A DNA stretch of 64,000 bases, taken from the NCBI RefSeq assembly GCF_917563925.1, contig NZ_CAKJTJ010000007.1, forward strand, positions 1-64,000. The letters run 5' to 3'. Shown piece after piece: positions 50,796 to 60,073 of this stretch (the first letter of the stretch is position 1; each line of letters starts with the position of its first letter). The stretch is from Sutcliffiella rhizosphaerae. Lineage in GTDB: Bacteria > Bacillota > Bacilli > Bacillales > Bacillaceae_I. A program made the position numbers and the translations under genes. The notes under the pieces are model-generated. The model did no database searches. It was not told the DNA's origin and worked only from the letters and a program-made list of their open reading frames with translations.

Positions 50796-52364
50796 TTAAA
50801 TCTCCTTATATTCAAACCAATCAAAATCTGCGTGATTAGTAGAATCCGCACCATTACTGGTAGCGTACATTCCGATATATGCCCCAACAAAACCACCTGC
50901 CACATCGGTGCTTAGTATTCGGCCATCTGCATCTTTGAAAAGCTCTTTCCATTCTTCTTCACTGTCACCATAATAAAAAGAATAATCCTGTCCAACTGCC
51001 TCCACTTTTACATACAATGTTTTTGATTGGACTATTTGCCCTGCCAGCACTCTATCTTCTCCGGCTTTTCTTTCAATTAGTTGTATTACTTCCGTTTCGT
51101 TTATTCTAGTCTTTACAAACCTGAAATGATAATCCGTGCTCTGAAGTAATACAATTCCTGCTGATTCAGATTCAGAAAGTGGGGCAAACTCCATTGCAGA
51201 CGTGACAGCAAAGTTTTGATGTTGCTGTCTTCTTCCAATAAAGCTTGGATTTAATTCCTCCGTTAGACTTTCTTGCTTGAGCTTAAGGCGGAGATGACTT
51301 TCCCTTTCCGTTAAGGACCAAAAATCACCACGTGGTGTACGGATGAAATTCCATTGCTGGCCAAGTGATGCATCGTCAAAATGATCCTTCTCAAGTAATG
51401 GTGGAACCTTTTTCTCTTCTAGATTGGGAAAAGGCATCTCCATTTCCACTATACCTTTACCTGGATTCACTAAAGGCCAGCCATCTTCCCATTCAAATGG
51501 CACGAGGAAAGATTCTCTCCCAAGGTTTTTATAATCTCCGCCATATGGCCTTGTCCCAAGACAAACCATCCACCAATCTCCCTTATGCGTTTCCACTATA
51601 TCAGCATGTCCGATACATGTTATCTCATGATTTCGTCCTAAATGGCGATGAGACAGAATAGGATTTCTTTTACAGCCTTCGTAAGGTCCGGTGAGGTTTT
51701 TGCTTCTGGCGATGGTTACAGCATGTGTGAAGCCTGTCCCACCTTCCGCAATGATTAAATAATAGTACTCACCAACCTTATAAAGATGTGGTGCTTCTTG
51801 TGCGTGAGCATTCTTTAACGCCCCATCCCAAAGGCTGTAGGAAGGACCAACCAACGCTTTTGTTTTCAGATCTAATTCTTGCAGCCAAATTTCCATGTGC
51901 TTCTGGTATTGCTGGCCAGATGCTGGTGCGCGATTACCTGTATAATAGACTCTACCGTCATCGTCGAAGAATAAGGACGGATCAATTCCTGGAGCATTAT
52001 CCAGCCAAAATGGATCTGACCATGGTCCTGCAGGATCTGTAGCTGTCACAAAAAAGTTTTTCCTTGCCCCTGTTTTACTTACAACAAAGGTTGTAATCAT
52101 ATAATATACACCGTTATGGTAACGAATCGTTGGTGCATAAATCCCTTTCGATCCGGGGGTTTCGTCTAAATTTAATTGTGAGGGTCTATCTAATACGTGT
52201 CCTATTTGCTGCCAATTGACCAAATCCTTACTATGAAATATAGGGACCCCAGGAAAATACTCAAAGGTTGAAGCTACTAAATAATAATCCTCTCCAACCC
52301 TACAGATGGATGGATCAGGATAAAAGCCAGGAAGAATCGGGTTTTTATAAGTTGCTGTTTTCAT
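50796..52364 (-). CDS. Glycoside hydrolase family 43 (beta-xylosidase/arabinofuranosidase type)
   Basis: The 522-aa enzyme has an N-terminal five-bladed propeller with NPILPGFYPDPSICRVGEDY (catalytic base Asp), IFHSKDLVNWQQIGHVL, APGIDPSLFFDDDGRVYYTG (pKa-modulating Asp) and the EAPHLYKVGEYYYLI section (acid Glu), then a C-terminal jelly-roll (from about 320). This is the layout of intracellular XynB-type GH43 enzymes. No signal peptide. ATG 52364 follows AAAGGAGAAGAATC. It overlaps the next GH43 gene by 20 bases. Confidence 0.92.
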   Translation of the reverse strand: MKTATYKNPILPGFYPDPSICRVGEDYYLVASTFEYFPGVPIFHSKDLVNWQQIGHVLDRPSQLNLDETPGSKGIYAPTIRYHNGVYYMITTFVVSKTGARKNFFVTATDPAGPWSDPFWLDNAPGIDPSLFFDDDGRVYYTGNRAPASGQQYQKHMEIWLQELDLKTKALVGPSYSLWDGALKNAHAQEAPHLYKVGEYYYLIIAEGGTGFTHAVTIARSKNLTGPYEGCKRNPILSHRHLGRNHEITCIGHADIVETHKGDWWMVCLGTRPYGGDYKNLGRESFLVPFEWEDGWPLVNPGKGIVEMEMPFPNLEEKKVPPLLEKDHFDDASLGQQWNFIRTPRGDFWSLTERESHLRLKLKQESLTEELNPSFIGRRQQHQNFAVTSAMEFAPLSESESAGIVLLQSTDYHFRFVKTRINETEVIQLIERKAGEDRVLAGQIVQSKTLYVKVEAVGQDYSFYYGDSEEEWKELFKDADGRILSTDVAGGFVGAYIGMYATSNGADSTNHADFDWFEYKEI

Positions 52365-53919
52365 GATTCTTCTCCTTTCCATATAGAGAAGTATTCGTAA
52401 ATGTTATCCAATCAACATCTGTATAACCTTCGCCATTCCCTTTACAATACATTCCTATTTGAGCACCTATCCATCTTCCAGGTGTTGCCTTGAACGTATC
52501 ATGAAAGGTATGATAGTTCTCATTGTCATCTGAATACGCAAAAGAACATTCCTCACCATCCGTTACCTCTATTTTAAAGAACCCCTCAGAATGCTTCATC
52601 GCTATAGTGGATATTGTTTTTTCATCCACCACATAAGATAAACTGATTGTGGAAGCTTGTTTTTTCAATATCAAGCCTGCACTTTTTTCTCCACAGATGA
52701 CATAATAAAATTCATCGCCATCTTTACTCTCAGAGAACGAATACTTAATAATTACGGCAAACTCTTCTGCTGGGAACTTTTGAGTAATAATTTGAGGAAC
52801 ATCCGTGATTTTTTCTGTACCTTCATCAACTGCATATAAACGAAGCCAACCTTTTCGCGCTTCAAGAGAATACCAGTCCTTTTTCCAATTCGCCTTCCAT
52901 TGCCATTGAAGTCCTAATACAGGATCATTAAAATCATCATTTGTCTGGGGTACGACTATTTCACCCTTCGTATCAACGTTAGGTTTTTTGTATGTTAACA
53001 CCGGTTCTCCAATTCCGTCTTCATTATGATTCACTCCCATTTTCGGCCAATCGTTTTCCCAGGTCATCGGCTGCATATGAGTGATACGTCCATATGCTCC
53101 TTTATCCTGAAAATGAATAAACCAGGAGTCGCCATTTAAAAGTTCCACCCATCCTCCTTGATGCGGTCCATTTATTGCTGTATTCCCTTGTGCCAAAACT
53201 ACTTTATCTTCATAAGGACCAAAAATATGGTTGGATCGTAATACAGTTTGCCAACCTGTTGCCACTCCCCCTGCTGGAGCGAAAATGTAATAATATCCGT
53301 TGCGTTTGTACAGCTTTGGCCCCTCAATGGTAGGGTGGTTCAAGTTTCCATCAAATACTATTTTCCCTTCCCCAATAAGGGAAGTTCCGTCTTCAGTCAT
53401 TCTGATAATTTGGAGAATGCTTTTAAAGCCTATTCTGCTTTTAGCGAATGCATTTACTAAATACGCATTGCCATCTTCATCCCAAAAAGGACATGGATCA
53501 ATCCATCCTTTAACTTCCTTTACTAAATGAAAAGGGGACCACTCTTTGAAAGGATCTTTTGTTTTACTCATAAAAATCCCTTCATCTGGAGCACCAAAGA
53601 ACACCCAATAATACCCGTTATGATAACGGATGCTTGGTGCCCATACTCCATCTCCATGCTGTGGGCAATCATATCTTTCATAAGGAAACATTTGGCTAAC
53701 ATGATTAATAACCTTCCAATTCACAAGATCTTTAGAGTGTAAGACAGGTAGACATGGTGACATGTTGAAGCTTGAAGCCACCATAAAAAAATCATCTCCA
53801 ACACGGATGACATCAGGATCTGAATAATCAGCATGAATGATAGGATTTTGATAAAAGCCATTTCCTAAATCACCAGACCAAACTGGTTTTATTGTTGAAT
53901 TTATTGTCGCTTTTCCCAT
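52345..53919 (-). CDS. Glycoside hydrolase family 43 (second enzyme)
   Basis: The 524-aa protein has NPIIHADYSDPDVIRVGDDF (catalytic Asp), LPVLHSKDLVNWKVINHVS, KGWIDPCPFWDEDGNAYLVN (Asp) and HPTIEGPKLYKRNGYYYIF (acid Glu), plus a C-terminal jelly-roll. It is a paralog of the neighbouring GH43 but clearly divergent, so the two likely cut different linkages in arabinan or galactan side chains of pectin. Start at 53919 or at the ATG five codons upstream (53934) cannot be decided. Cytoplasmic. Confidence 0.92.
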   Translation of the reverse strand: MGKATINSTIKPVWSGDLGNGFYQNPIIHADYSDPDVIRVGDDFFMVASSFNMSPCLPVLHSKDLVNWKVINHVSQMFPYERYDCPQHGDGVWAPSIRYHNGYYWVFFGAPDEGIFMSKTKDPFKEWSPFHLVKEVKGWIDPCPFWDEDGNAYLVNAFAKSRIGFKSILQIIRMTEDGTSLIGEGKIVFDGNLNHPTIEGPKLYKRNGYYYIFAPAGGVATGWQTVLRSNHIFGPYEDKVVLAQGNTAINGPHQGGWVELLNGDSWFIHFQDKGAYGRITHMQPMTWENDWPKMGVNHNEDGIGEPVLTYKKPNVDTKGEIVVPQTNDDFNDPVLGLQWQWKANWKKDWYSLEARKGWLRLYAVDEGTEKITDVPQIITQKFPAEEFAVIIKYSFSESKDGDEFYYVICGEKSAGLILKKQASTISLSYVVDEKTISTIAMKHSEGFFKIEVTDGEECSFAYSDDNENYHTFHDTFKATPGRWIGAQIGMYCKGNGEGYTDVDWITFTNTSLYGKEKNHENSNL

Positions 53920-53937
53920 TTCGTGAACCCCCATTTC

Positions 53938-54945
53938 TTACTGTTGTAGCTGCGTTAACAGCCAGTCGTATGATTTCTCTCCACAGATTTCATGACCACC
54001 ATTAAAATAATGAGCTTCCATCTTGGAATTAAACGCATGATAAATTTCTGTCAATGTTTGTACAGCAGTTTGCGCTTCTTGTATTGGAAATACTTGATCC
54101 TTATATCCTGATTCGATAAAAAGTGCTCTTGGTGCTATTAATCCTATTAATTCAGGCATTTCTGCATGTTTTAGAATAGATGGCACATAATTATCCAGAC
54201 AATGATTACGATCCATAATACTGCCTTTGAATGTATTCGTATAACCACTTATAACCGTTGCGATGATTCTTTGATCTACTATGCTAGTAAAGGCACTCAC
54301 TAAACCGCCTCCAGATAACCCCATACACCCGATCTTGGTGATATCAATATCCTCTCTAGTAGATAAGTAATCAAGCATTCTTCTACATTCAAATACTCTA
54401 AGTCCAGGAAGTGTTTTTCCCATTAAGAGTAGACTGCTTGCTAGCTGGAAGCAGGAATTCGCAATAGGAGGTTCGTCCGCAGTCACCTTACTTGTCCTTC
54501 TATCCCCGAATCCTATCAATTCAGGCGCCGCAACGATAACCCCCCGCTTAACCAAGGCAACAGCAAAGTTTTTATGAATGCCATCCTCCTCCGTTTCACT
54601 GCCATCAGGATTCAAGCCTACAATTTCTTTACTTCCATATCCGTGTCCATGCAAGGCCAGTACAACTGGAAATGGTTTGTTTCTATCTATTATTGGGATT
54701 AATAAATAAAATGGCATCCAAAGGTCAGGATAAGTCTCCATAGTCATACGTATCCTTGTGTAGCCCTCTTCCTCCCTAACCTCTAAAATTCTTGGCTTTT
54801 CCACTTGTGGATGGATTGAGAAATTCCCAAGTAGCTCTTTAAATTCTTCCAAAAGCTTCTCTTTCCACTTTGGGTTATAGGTCTTTGTGTGAGAAGTTAG
54901 TTTTTCACCATATAGGTTGTCTAAAAACTTATCTGGATTCCACAC
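53938..54945 (-). CDS. Alpha/beta hydrolase (acetyl-xylan-esterase/dienelactone-hydrolase-like)
   Basis: This 335-aa hydrolase has the oxyanion region VVLALHGHGYGSKEIVG, nucleophile elbow GLSGGG (about residue 216), acid in IESGYKDQVFPI and histidine in YFNGGHEICG. It belongs with large abhydrolases found in plant polysaccharide loci, where they deacetylate or demethylate oligosaccharides. The precise ester is unknown. No signal peptide. It overlaps the GH28 gene by 17 bases. Confidence 0.82.
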   Translation of the reverse strand: MWNPDKFLDNLYGEKLTSHTKTYNPKWKEKLLEEFKELLGNFSIHPQVEKPRILEVREEEGYTRIRMTMETYPDLWMPFYLLIPIIDRNKPFPVVLALHGHGYGSKEIVGLNPDGSETEEDGIHKNFAVALVKRGVIVAAPELIGFGDRRTSKVTADEPPIANSCFQLASSLLLMGKTLPGLRVFECRRMLDYLSTREDIDITKIGCMGLSGGGLVSAFTSIVDQRIIATVISGYTNTFKGSIMDRNHCLDNYVPSILKHAEMPELIGLIAPRALFIESGYKDQVFPIQEAQTAVQTLTEIYHAFNSKMEAHYFNGGHEICGEKSYDWLLTQLQQ

Positions 54946-56476
54946 CTGATTTATATCCTCCTATATGAATGACTGAACTGTTTTCTTTGCTGAAATATTC
55001 TTTTTCTAGCTGGAAAACCTGACGACCAGAAAGGAAAACATCATCACTGTGCTTCACTGTAACTACTGGTGTGTTGGAATGAACATTTTTCATGGTAAGA
55101 TTCACTATCTCTGCTTCCTTTACCTCATCGAGTGCCAAAGCTGGTCCTTGACGTGTTTCCACTCTTACACGGTCCATTTCCAATCCATTGATGTATTTTG
55201 CATAAATACCTTCTCCAGCCATTGTGATTATTTCCTTCACCATATCTGGTTCTCCGCCTTTTTCTTGTGGATCCATTGTCATTTCCACATGTATGTTGTG
55301 CATGAGAATGCCCTCCACTGGCATTTCTGGTAATCCATAAAAAAATCCAGCTGCTGCACGGCAATTTTTTGCAGTAATATTGCTTAGTTTAATATGTCTC
55401 ACTACTGGAGTTTTTTCTGTTACGGGAATGGCTTCATTAAGTGTCATTGTTTCATCATTTTCATCGACTCCATATCGATAAAAAGAGTTGATGGCAAACG
55501 GGCAAAAAACATCTTCCATAAACACATTATTTACAAGGATATTTTCAATATAAGCACCACGGGCTCTATTCGTCTTAATACGTATTCCTCTGTCAGTTCC
55601 GATAAATACGCAGTTGCTTACCGTTACATTGCGAATTCCGCCAGAATTTTCACTACCCATCACTACTCCACCATGACCGTGAAGCATCGTGCAGTTTGTA
55701 ACAGTTACGTTTTCAGTAGGTCTTCCGACTCTTCTGCCGTCTTCATTAATACCGGACTTTAAACAAAGGCAATCGTCCCCGACATCGAAATGACAATTGG
55801 ATATTCTAACGTTTGAGCAGGAGTCCACATCAAAACCATCCCCATTTGGTGTATCAGAAGGATTCTTAAAGGCCACATCATGTACCGTTACATTGTTACA
55901 GTAGACTAGATGCGTATTCCAGAATGGGGAGTTCTGTAAAGTTACACCTTCAAGAGTCACGCGTTCACAATTTTTCAATTGTAAAAGTGGAGGTCGCAAA
56001 AATTGAGAATCCCATTCTACTAAATTCGTTGATTTTGGATCTAAAAGTCCTTGATTCCTTTCTCTAATTTGCTCAGTTACCACCGTTGAATAAGGCTGTC
56101 CTTGTTTTAACTTATGGTTAATTTTCCACCACGCTTTTCCTTGACCATCAATTATCCCTTTTCCTTTAATAGATACATTTGTTAAGCTATCCCCAAAAAT
56201 AAGGGGGGAAAATCCGTAACACTCATAACCCGACCACCTTGTAGATACAGGGGGATAGGCATCAAATTCATCTGTAAATAAAAGAGTGGCGCCAGCTTCC
56301 AAAAATAAGGTGATGTTACTTTTTAGTTCAATTGGCCCAGTTAAGAATGTCCCTGAAGGAATATATACAGTTCCTCCTCCACTTTCGGCACAATCCTTAA
56401 TGGCTTTTGCAATGTGTGTTGTATTAATGGTCGAACCGTCACCTACAGCACCGTATTTTGTAATAGTGATTTCCAA
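54929..56476 (-). CDS. Polygalacturonase-family glycoside hydrolase (GH28)
   Basis: The 515-aa right-handed beta-helix protein has the GH28 catalytic set: NGDGFDVDS (Asp213), GDDC (Asp234/Asp235), HGHGG (about His268) and RIKT (Arg299). The start YGAVGDGSTINTTHIAKAI is typical. No signal peptide, so it probably acts as an exo-enzyme on imported galacturonate or rhamnogalacturonate oligomers, as YesZ/YteR neighbours do. RBS TAGGAGGTTACTAAA. Confidence 0.92.
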   Translation of the reverse strand: MEITITKYGAVGDGSTINTTHIAKAIKDCAESGGGTVYIPSGTFLTGPIELKSNITLFLEAGATLLFTDEFDAYPPVSTRWSGYECYGFSPLIFGDSLTNVSIKGKGIIDGQGKAWWKINHKLKQGQPYSTVVTEQIRERNQGLLDPKSTNLVEWDSQFLRPPLLQLKNCERVTLEGVTLQNSPFWNTHLVYCNNVTVHDVAFKNPSDTPNGDGFDVDSCSNVRISNCHFDVGDDCLCLKSGINEDGRRVGRPTENVTVTNCTMLHGHGGVVMGSENSGGIRNVTVSNCVFIGTDRGIRIKTNRARGAYIENILVNNVFMEDVFCPFAINSFYRYGVDENDETMTLNEAIPVTEKTPVVRHIKLSNITAKNCRAAAGFFYGLPEMPVEGILMHNIHVEMTMDPQEKGGEPDMVKEIITMAGEGIYAKYINGLEMDRVRVETRQGPALALDEVKEAEIVNLTMKNVHSNTPVVTVKHSDDVFLSGRQVFQLEKEYFSKENSSVIHIGGYKSGVESR

Positions 56477-56505
56477 TTTAGTAACCTCCTATATTAAAGC
56501 TGCCT

Positions 56506-56811
56506 TTATAGTAAATCTTCTCTTAAAGGTGTGAATGCATCCAAAAGGGTACTTGACTCCAAAGCTACTACGCCATGAACCACTCCACTTGGGATAAATA
56601 ATGACTCCCCTTGTGTTAAAACAATATTTTTATCACCAAGAGTAAATTGTAGCTTTCCTTTTAAACAGTAGGTGTATTGTTCATGTGGATGGCTATGAGC
56701 AGCACCTACAGCCCCCTCTTCGAACTGAACCTCCATCATCATCATGTTCTTTCCAGGTGGATGTATCTTTCTTCTGACTCCGGTTTCAACCTCTTCCCAA
56801 GTTCCAATCAT
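56506..56811 (-). CDS. kdgF: KdgF-like cupin (pectin degradation)
   Basis: The 101-aa single-domain cupin begins MIGTWEEVETGVRRKIHPPG and has AHSHPHEQYTYCLKGKLQFT (metal-binding His, His, Glu) and the second cupin motif FIPSGVVHGVVAL. KdgF catalyses ketonisation of 4,5-unsaturated galacturonate to the linear keto sugar before KduI. ATG 56811 has GGAAGGGG upstream; the longer frame overlaps the MFS gene. Confidence 0.85.
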   Translation of the reverse strand: MIGTWEEVETGVRRKIHPPGKNMMMMEVQFEEGAVGAAHSHPHEQYTYCLKGKLQFTLGDKNIVLTQGESLFIPSGVVHGVVALESSTLLDAFTPLREDLL

Positions 56812-56827
56812 TTGTTTTGCCCCTTCC

Positions 56828-58039
56828 TTATTTTTCTTTTGCCAACCAAGGTATAAGCATTTGAACACCCATTAGAAACAATATAATCCATGGAATAGTG
56901 TCCTTATTAATTTCAGTGGAAAACATCATGAAAATAACGATTCCAAGACCTCTACCAATATTGATAATGGATTCTCGTAGCACAACTGACTCCACTCTAA
57001 AATTTTCTCTTAACGGAATATAATCCAGCCACTTGTAGTAATGAACGGCATATGTATTTGCCTGCAAAGGCTTAAAAAGGGAACCGAAGGACATGAATAG
57101 CACTACCGTCCATACCGAAATATCCCACATTAGAAACAGCGTCGAGAATGTCATCCCAAAAGCTGCAAGGAATAAATACGTTTTTGTAGCATCCAACCGT
57201 GCAAACCTAGCTATCACGTAACTTGCCACGATTGATAACGTAAGAAATAACACATTCATATAACCAACAAAGCTTTCATTTGGGAAAATATCATATAAAA
57301 GAATGTGTGGAATATACATCAGAACTCCTTGCGGAAACCCGATAATAAACCATCCGAATAGAACTAAGGCAAAGCTCGGTCGTTTTTTTAAAATGGCTGG
57401 TAGAAATTTCATGTAGTAGGTCTTATGATGTGTCGACTCTTTATTCATCCGAAGACTACCCATGGCTGCAACTAAAAACATTAGAAAAGCTAAGGAAAAG
57501 ACGATAATATACCCTGACAATTCGGAGTACATGCTAATGACAAAGCCTGCAAGTGCAGGTCCAATAAGATTTGCTCCACTCATTGTGATTTGGTTCCAGC
57601 CAAAGTATCTGTGGCGATTGGCATTATTGGATACATCATAAACAAGTGTGAAATATCCGATCCAATAGGCAGCTTGTGAGATCCCTTTTAATAAAGCAAA
57701 TAAATAGAAATACTCTACCATCAATTCTTTCGTAAGGACGATACACAAATAAAAAAAGGCAGTCAGAAAGATTCCATACCGATACATGGTCAACCTGTCC
57801 CGCTGCTTTGCCATTTTTCCAAGAAAAAGGGTCATAATCCCTTGTGTAAGAATGGCAATTAGATTGAACAACCCGTTAATTAAAAGGCTATTCGTCAGTC
57901 GCCATAAGTAGAGATTGATAAAAATGATAGAAAGGGAATTTCCGAACTGGAATACACTCTGATTCACTAATGTGATTACAGCCTGTTCGGAAAATCTCTT
58001 TTCTTTTGGTACTTTGAACATCTTTAGATTTATGTTCAT
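56828..58039 (-). CDS. MFS transporter in the pectin island
   Basis: The 403-aa protein has twelve predicted helices. It begins FSEQAVITLVNQSVFQFGNS and has a loop after helix 2, LGKMAKQRDRLTMYRYG, in place of the classic signature, and a conserved GWNQITMSGANLIGPALAGF. It resembles the YxaM/YcxA-type group of Bacillus MFS carriers. Being between kdgF and the ABC genes it may import a uronate or export a by-product; there is no direct evidence of substrate. Confidence 0.82.
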   Translation of the reverse strand: MNINLKMFKVPKEKRFSEQAVITLVNQSVFQFGNSLSIIFINLYLWRLTNSLLINGLFNLIAILTQGIMTLFLGKMAKQRDRLTMYRYGIFLTAFFYLCIVLTKELMVEYFYLFALLKGISQAAYWIGYFTLVYDVSNNANRHRYFGWNQITMSGANLIGPALAGFVISMYSELSGYIIVFSLAFLMFLVAAMGSLRMNKESTHHKTYYMKFLPAILKKRPSFALVLFGWFIIGFPQGVLMYIPHILLYDIFPNESFVGYMNVLFLTLSIVASYVIARFARLDATKTYLFLAAFGMTFSTLFLMWDISVWTVVLFMSFGSLFKPLQANTYAVHYYKWLDYIPLRENFRVESVVLRESIINIGRGLGIVIFMMFSTEINKDTIPWIILFLMGVQMLIPWLAKEK

Positions 58040-58054
58040 AGAAGAACACTTCTC

Positions 58055-59149
58055 TCATTGTATGAGTTTATAAAAATTACTTGATCCGTAAACTGGAGCA
58101 CATTCCTCTCCAGCTAATTCGTAACATTGCATCCTAATTAACACAGCTTGTGTACTAGCATTCATATCCCCTTCATAAAGCCCCTCACTTAAATGAACTG
58201 CTTCAGGCATATCAGGATAAGCACCGTCTTTTACTTGTGCAACATTTGGCGCAGTCGGCGAATTACCTAACTCCCTAGAAAAACCGCCATCAGCCCTCTT
58301 CAGTTTTTTCATGTTATGTGCTGTTATGTCTATCATTTCTATTAACTCTTCTCTTGAAATGTTAGGTTTCATGTACGCCAATAGATTAATAGGATTACGT
58401 ATATAGCACATATCCTCTGCTTCTTCCGTTCTTAAACAAGTTAAGATAGATTGATATATTTTATCTGTATTTGGCATCGGAATATTGAATTTACTATAGA
58501 AGGTATGCAGCTTGAACGTACCTGATATTCTCACATAAAGACTACCCTCTCCCCATAAACCGGTCTCAGGATCTTGTATGCTCTCTAAATATGCCACAGC
58601 TTCGTCCAAGAAAGGTCTTTGCTCCTTCTCGTCCATATCTCCTATATAAACGCAGGAGGTGGCAAGTAAATCGCATCCCCGCCAACTGTTACTCAAATCT
58701 ATGCTTTTCCACTTTTCCAAATAACTTTGTGTAGACGTAACATATTCTGGTGCTGATTTTGCATGAAGTGGAAGCTGGTACTTCGGTGAACTTCCAAGCT
58801 TTGAAAGAGAACCCTTCGTATAGCTTAAAGCCCTATGTACCATTACTTCATCCTTTTTCATAGCAGGGTTTTCATCGTAAAAATACCCAGAACGAACATG
58901 CTGTTTTCCCTGAAAGAAAGCGATCATTTGATTTTTCTGATCCTCAGACATATTCTCTAAGATATTATTGCGAATCAAAATGTTCAGCCCTTGGGAAGTT
59001 GATTCAATGTCCGGTACAAATGAAGGATTTCCCTTTGCGCTTTGAGCATAGTAGAATCCACCTGTACCGGAATCATATTGCCCTGCTAACCAAGGAATAA
59101 AACCATCGAATAACATGTCCAGTTTCTCCAAACTTTCCAGAACCCTCAT
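58055..59149 (-). CDS. Uncharacterised protein, likely alpha/alpha-barrel, in the pectin island
   Basis: The 364-aa cytoplasmic protein matches no family I know. Features recall (alpha/alpha)6 toroids such as GH105, GH88 or prenyltransferase-like repeats: FIPWLAGQYDSGTGGFYYAQ, VPDIESTSQGLNILI, LESIQDPETGLWGEGSLYVR and KKLKRADGGFSRELGNS each pair a helix with a Gly/aromatic turn. Conserved-looking acidic residues (DIEST, EAVHLSEG) could be catalytic. It lies between ytcP and the MFS gene with close spacing, so it is co-expressed with transport and degradation genes. A new hydrolase or lyase is a reasonable guess. Confidence 0.7.
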   Translation of the reverse strand: MRVLESLEKLDMLFDGFIPWLAGQYDSGTGGFYYAQSAKGNPSFVPDIESTSQGLNILIRNNILENMSEDQKNQMIAFFQGKQHVRSGYFYDENPAMKKDEVMVHRALSYTKGSLSKLGSSPKYQLPLHAKSAPEYVTSTQSYLEKWKSIDLSNSWRGCDLLATSCVYIGDMDEKEQRPFLDEAVAYLESIQDPETGLWGEGSLYVRISGTFKLHTFYSKFNIPMPNTDKIYQSILTCLRTEEAEDMCYIRNPINLLAYMKPNISREELIEMIDITAHNMKKLKRADGGFSRELGNSPTAPNVAQVKDGAYPDMPEAVHLSEGLYEGDMNASTQAVLIRMQCYELAGEECAPVYGSSNFYKLIQ

Positions 59150-59176
59150 GATTTAACACACTTCCCTTTCAATTGA

Positions 59177-60052
59177 TTATTCTTTCACAGACCCTAACAA
59201 AGCTCCCTTTGTAAAATGTTTCTGCAAGAATGGATAGACAAGTAATACTGGAATGGTAGCTACTACGATTACGGCCATCTTAACTGTAATTTCAGGTGGG
59301 GCTACATCCATCAACTCAGAGCCGTCATAATTTATTCCAGTTGCCAATACTACAATTTGTCTTAAAAGGACTTGAACTGGCCATTTAGAAGCATCATTCA
59401 AGTAAAGAATCGCATGCATATATGTGTTCCAATATGTTACTGCATAAAACAACGAAATCGTTGCAATAGCTGGCATAGAGCAAGGAATCACTATCCGGAA
59501 CAAGGTTCCAAAATCACTACATCCGTCAATTCGAGCTGCCTCCTCTAATGAATCTGGCATATTTTGAAAAAAGCTCTTTAAGATGATTAAGTTAAACGCA
59601 TTCAGCGTAACCGGAATTACAAGAGCTGCTAAAGTATCAAGCAATCCAGTGTATTTAACAATAAGAAATGTTGGTATCATTCCACCATTAAAAAGCATGG
59701 TAAACACAACGAAGAATAATAGAAATCTTCTCCCTACCAGATCTTTTCTGGACAAGCCGTAAGCTGTCAAGATGGAAAAGAACATACTCCATAATGTCCC
59801 TAAAACAGTAACTCCGATGGAAACACCCATCGCTTTAAATATTGTATCTGTGGAAAAAATATATCTATATGCATCCAGACTTAACACAGTGGGAAACAGA
59901 AGGAATTTCTTCTCTGCCAGCTCCGCATTGGTCGCAAAGGATGCTGCAATAACATGTAAAAATGGCAATACTGTAATTAAAGCAATGGCTCCTAGTAGAA
60001 AGAGGTTCGTATAGTTAAACAGACGACCTCCCAATGTTTTATCATCCACCAT
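59177..60052 (-). CDS. ytcP: Carbohydrate ABC transporter permease YtcP
   Basis: The 291-aa permease of the LplC/YtcP group has six helices and the EAA loop EEAARIDGCSDFGTLFRIVI (about residues 185-204). The end FLQKHFTKGALLGSVKE is typical. It pairs with the YteP-like permease 21 bases upstream. AAGGAGGCGGAAAAA precedes the ATG. Likely substrate: rhamnogalacturonan or galacturonan oligosaccharides. Confidence 0.92.
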   Translation of the reverse strand: MVDDKTLGGRLFNYTNLFLLGAIALITVLPFLHVIAASFATNAELAEKKFLLFPTVLSLDAYRYIFSTDTIFKAMGVSIGVTVLGTLWSMFFSILTAYGLSRKDLVGRRFLLFFVVFTMLFNGGMIPTFLIVKYTGLLDTLAALVIPVTLNAFNLIILKSFFQNMPDSLEEAARIDGCSDFGTLFRIVIPCSMPAIATISLFYAVTYWNTYMHAILYLNDASKWPVQVLLRQIVVLATGINYDGSELMDVAPPEITVKMAVIVVATIPVLLVYPFLQKHFTKGALLGSVKE

Positions 60053-60073
60053 TTTTTCCGCCTCCTTTGACTG

